In this document: in pieces, positions 61,914-64,000 of the stretch | Layout: each line of letters begins with the position of its first letter | Position numbering within the stretch: the stretch's first letter is position 1 | Source: Tissierellales bacterium | Lineage (GTDB): Bacteria; Bacillota; Clostridia; Tissierellales; Tissierellaceae | DNA length: 64,000 nt | Assembly: GCA_014360205.1 (NCBI GenBank) | Contig: JACIXZ010000005.1 | Span: forward strand, 62,001-126,000 | Direction: 5' to 3' | Notes under the pieces: model-generated | Database searches by the model: none | The model's input: only the letters and a program-made list of their open reading frames with translations | What the model was told of the DNA's origin: nothing | Made by a program: the position numbers and the translations under genes

Positions 61914-64000
61914 TTATTGAGCAACATGAACTCTGATTTGTGTGTTAAGTCCATCAATGAATGCATGAACAACAAAGCTTTCACCTGCTGTTAAACCAGT
62001 AGCTGTTAGAACATTTCCTGCTACACTAACTTTAGGATTTATTCCAGTGACTGGGCTTCCTGTTACTGCAAAGCTAAATCCAGTAGTTTTAGCTACCCCG
62101 TATTGGTCTATAGCAACAAATTTCAAAGCTGAACTTGTTGTTAAATTGTTTGAACCATTAAGTGCACTTGCTGAAATTTCCACTGCTCCTTCAACTGTTT
62201 TTGCCCCTGATTTTGCAACTAAAGATTGTGCTTTTGGTGCTGCATCGCTGTATACTACTTCTTTAGTCAAAGTATAGCTGTTTGTTCCAGCTTCAACTAA
62301 TACTGTTATAGTTGATTTTACATCTGCGCCATTAGTTGGAACTATTGCTGATAATGTTGTTGGTGCTATATATGCTCCAGCTGTGGTAATTTGCAATCCA
62401 TTAGTAGCTGTAACTAATTTTATCATATCTTGTGGTACTTCTACTTTATTCCCATTAACAAGCCCGTATATTTTTACTTGTTGATTGTAATCAGCATGAT
62501 TTGAACTGTAACCTGTATAGAATTTGTTCAAATCTTCTATTCCAAATGATGTTATTGTATTTCTATCTACAACTCTAATAGTAACATCCATTTGATCGAG
62601 TAATTCAGAGCCTTTGTATAATTTTACTGTATATACGTCAGATCCTGGAGTTGCTGTTGCAGAAATCATACCAATTGCAGAACCAGTAGTTGAAGTACCT
62701 GATTTCTTTACTACATTATAACTAAAAGCACCTGAAGTACTTACTACAATTTCTTCTCCATATTGATCAAGGAATACTACATTCCCTACTATTTTTGTAT
62801 TCATGTTTGGATCATTTGCTAACATTGAAACAAAGTCTGAGCTCATTCCTTTAATTGATTCTGGTACAGGTTGAGCCAGTGCATTTAAAGTTAATGTTTG
62901 AGCTTTTCCAGTTCCAGTAACTACTACTAATGATACTGGAGAAGCTGTTGGTGTAATCTGAATTGTTACCACACCAGTTGTATAGTTAGTTTTAGTACTT
63001 AAAGTAGCATTTGTTGCAGTTATAGAAGAATTAGTGTTTAAAGTTAATTGATTAGTACCTGAACCATTAATTGTTATATCTTTAAGAGCCATTTCATTGC
63101 CATATGTGTCAATTACGGTTACAGGCAATGTAGATGTCTTATTGATTTTTAATTCAGATTCTGGAGCACCTACTGTAACAACGTCTATTCTAGGATTTGC
63201 TAATATATTAAATGTAGCAGATGCAGTTTTTCCAGTAGTTTGTGCAACTATAGTTAAAACAACTGTTCCAGATATTGCTGACGGTGTTGCAGCTTGTAAT
63301 TCAATTACTGTTCTTCCATCTGATAAGTCTTTAAATCCTTTTGGATTTAATATTTGTGAATTTGAAGTGTAAATATTAACTCCTGTCAATTCACTTGCCT
63401 TTAATACATTTCCATATTGGTCTTTTATCTCTACAGGAATATAGTATTTAGCTAAATTGGTATTCAAGTTTGTAACATTGATTGGTTTAGCAGCCAATGT
63501 TGCATCATCAGTTTTTAATTCGCCGATTTTTATTTCAGCTACTTGTGCTCCTTGAGCAACTTTCATAGTCTTAGTTGCAATAACTCCTGTTTGAGGATCA
63601 ACTATAGTAACAACTACAGTTTCACCAACTACAAATGCGCCTGGAGATACTGTTAAAGTCAATTGACCCGAAGCAACTGTGCCTGTACCTTTAGATGAAG
63701 AAACATTTCCAGAGAATCCTGATATTTCTTCTCCATATTGGTTTAATGCTACAACTCCCGCTTTAACTTGAGTATTTGTAGGAGCATTAGAAATTACTAA
63801 AACATCTCCTTTTATTTCAATAGAAGTAAGTTTTGCAGCTTCTACTTTTAATGTAGCTGTCAATGGTGTATCAGTTAATCCAGTTACTTTTACAGTATAG
63901 TCACCAGCAACCATGTTTGTGTTGAATTCAATTACTGCTGATTTATTGTCATCAGCCCATGTAACTGATTTCACTGATGGTTTAATAGTGCCTCTTGTAA
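61914..64000 (-). CDS. S-layer-type repeat protein, C-terminal part (N-terminus beyond the window)
   Basis: The frame is open from its stop at 61914 to the window end and continues past it (upstream residues read TRGTIKPSVKSVTWADDNKS), so the start is missing. The visible ~695 residues are Thr/Ser/Val/Ala-rich beta repeats of about 90 residues, each with a phrase like DQYGNV, DQYGEEI or DTYGNEM, typical of bacterial Ig/S-layer proteins. There are no cysteines in the visible part and the protein ends HVAQ without an LPxTG or SLH tail, so any wall anchor must be at the missing N-terminus. It is followed by a strong terminator and the DUF1659 trio. Confidence 0.82.
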   Translation of the reverse strand, partial: TRGTIKPSVKSVTWADDNKSAVIEFNTNMVAGDYTVKVTGLTDTPLTATLKVEAAKLTSIEIKGDVLVISNAPTNTQVKAGVVALNQYGEEISGFSGNVSSSKGTGTVASGQLTLTVSPGAFVVGETVVVTIVDPQTGVIATKTMKVAQGAQVAEIKIGELKTDDATLAAKPINVTNLNTNLAKYYIPVEIKDQYGNVLKASELTGVNIYTSNSQILNPKGFKDLSDGRTVIELQAATPSAISGTVVLTIVAQTTGKTASATFNILANPRIDVVTVGAPESELKINKTSTLPVTVIDTYGNEMALKDITINGSGTNQLTLNTNSSITATNATLSTKTNYTTGVVTIQITPTASPVSLVVVTGTGKAQTLTLNALAQPVPESIKGMSSDFVSMLANDPNMNTKIVGNVVFLDQYGEEIVVSTSGAFSYNVVKKSGTSTTGSAIGMISATATPGSDVYTVKLYKGSELLDQMDVTIRVVDRNTITSFGIEDLNKFYTGYSSNHADYNQQVKIYGLVNGNKVEVPQDMIKLVTATNGLQITTAGAYIAPTTLSAIVPTNGADVKSTITVLVEAGTNSYTLTKEVVYSDAAPKAQSLVAKSGAKTVEGAVEISASALNGSNNLTTSSALKFVAIDQYGVAKTTGFSFAVTGSPVTGINPKVSVAGNVLTATGLTAGESFVVHAFIDGLNTQIRVHVAQ

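Noticed and set aside
63972-63974. GTG at 63974 as the true start of the S-layer-type gene
   Set aside because: The frame continues upstream to the window edge without a stop and there is no ribosome site, so this is an internal codon.
61914-64000. Repetitive look of the S-layer-type gene as a CRISPR or tandem DNA repeat
   Set aside because: The repetition is at protein level (about 90-residue beta repeats) and the DNA copies are not identical or evenly spaced.

Overview
The window is AT-rich (roughly one third G+C by eye) and reads as a chromosome segment of an anaerobic, amino-acid-fermenting, S-layer-bearing member of the Clostridia. Evidence: strong Shine-Dalgarno sites with frequent TTG/GTG starts, an oxygen-independent B12-type ribonucleotide reductase, an [FeFe]-hydrogenase, a Kce/Kal pair from lysine fermentation, SLH-domain surface proteins and the small DUF1659/DUF2922/YvrJ proteins. 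A Peptostreptococcaceae or Tissierellales relative (for example Acetoanaerobium-like) is my best guess, by inference only. I saw no rRNA, tRNA, CRISPR array, insertion sequence or integrase.

Layout. 1-10.3 kb (minus strand): a housekeeping run that keeps Bacillus subtilis-like order: tal, glpX, rho, rpmE, yqhQ (DUF1385), prmC, two half-size chromate-transporter genes, prfA, ywlC (threonylcarbamoyl-AMP synthase) and a low-molecular-weight phosphatase cut by the window edge. Upstream lies a separate kal-kce unit. 10.4-14.5 kb (plus): an ABC export operon (ATPase with a non-AUG start, a secreted CARDB-like protein, a FtsX/MacB permease). 14.5-26.9 kb: pyrG, a mini SLH protein, a LonC-type protease, an MFS/SRAP/30-residue-peptide operon, an alanine-type symporter, nrdJ behind two NrdR-like boxes, a nucleoside hydrolase and deoD. 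27-33.3 kb: two universal stress proteins flanking a two-gene hydrogenase operon, then nhaC.

33.3-35.8 kb is the most unusual stretch: an unknown anchored protein, a sigma factor overlapping a cytoplasmic-type muramyl amidase gene, and a ComK-like regulator. The ComK-like gene has a near-consensus sigma-A promoter whose 17-bp spacer is almost filled by a Gram-positive LexA (SOS) box. This could be an undescribed DNA-damage-responsive competence or lysis module. It is followed by proBA and by an opp/dpp-type peptide ABC operon with its own promoter.

43.8-64 kb is an envelope region: a cupin protein, a secreted 5'-nucleotidase with a LysM, a secreted helical-repeat protein, a Wzz/BY-kinase fusion, an SLH/SbsA-Ig surface protein, a 1695-residue SLH-anchored protein with lamin-tail, OB and PHP phosphoesterase-like modules, a CapD/EpsC sugar dehydratase, an O-antigen-ligase-like protein, the YvrJ/DUF2922/DUF1659 trio, and the 3' two kilobases of a Ser/Thr-rich S-layer-type gene that runs off the end. 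Nearly every transcription unit ends in a recognisable hairpin, so operon boundaries are fairly clear.
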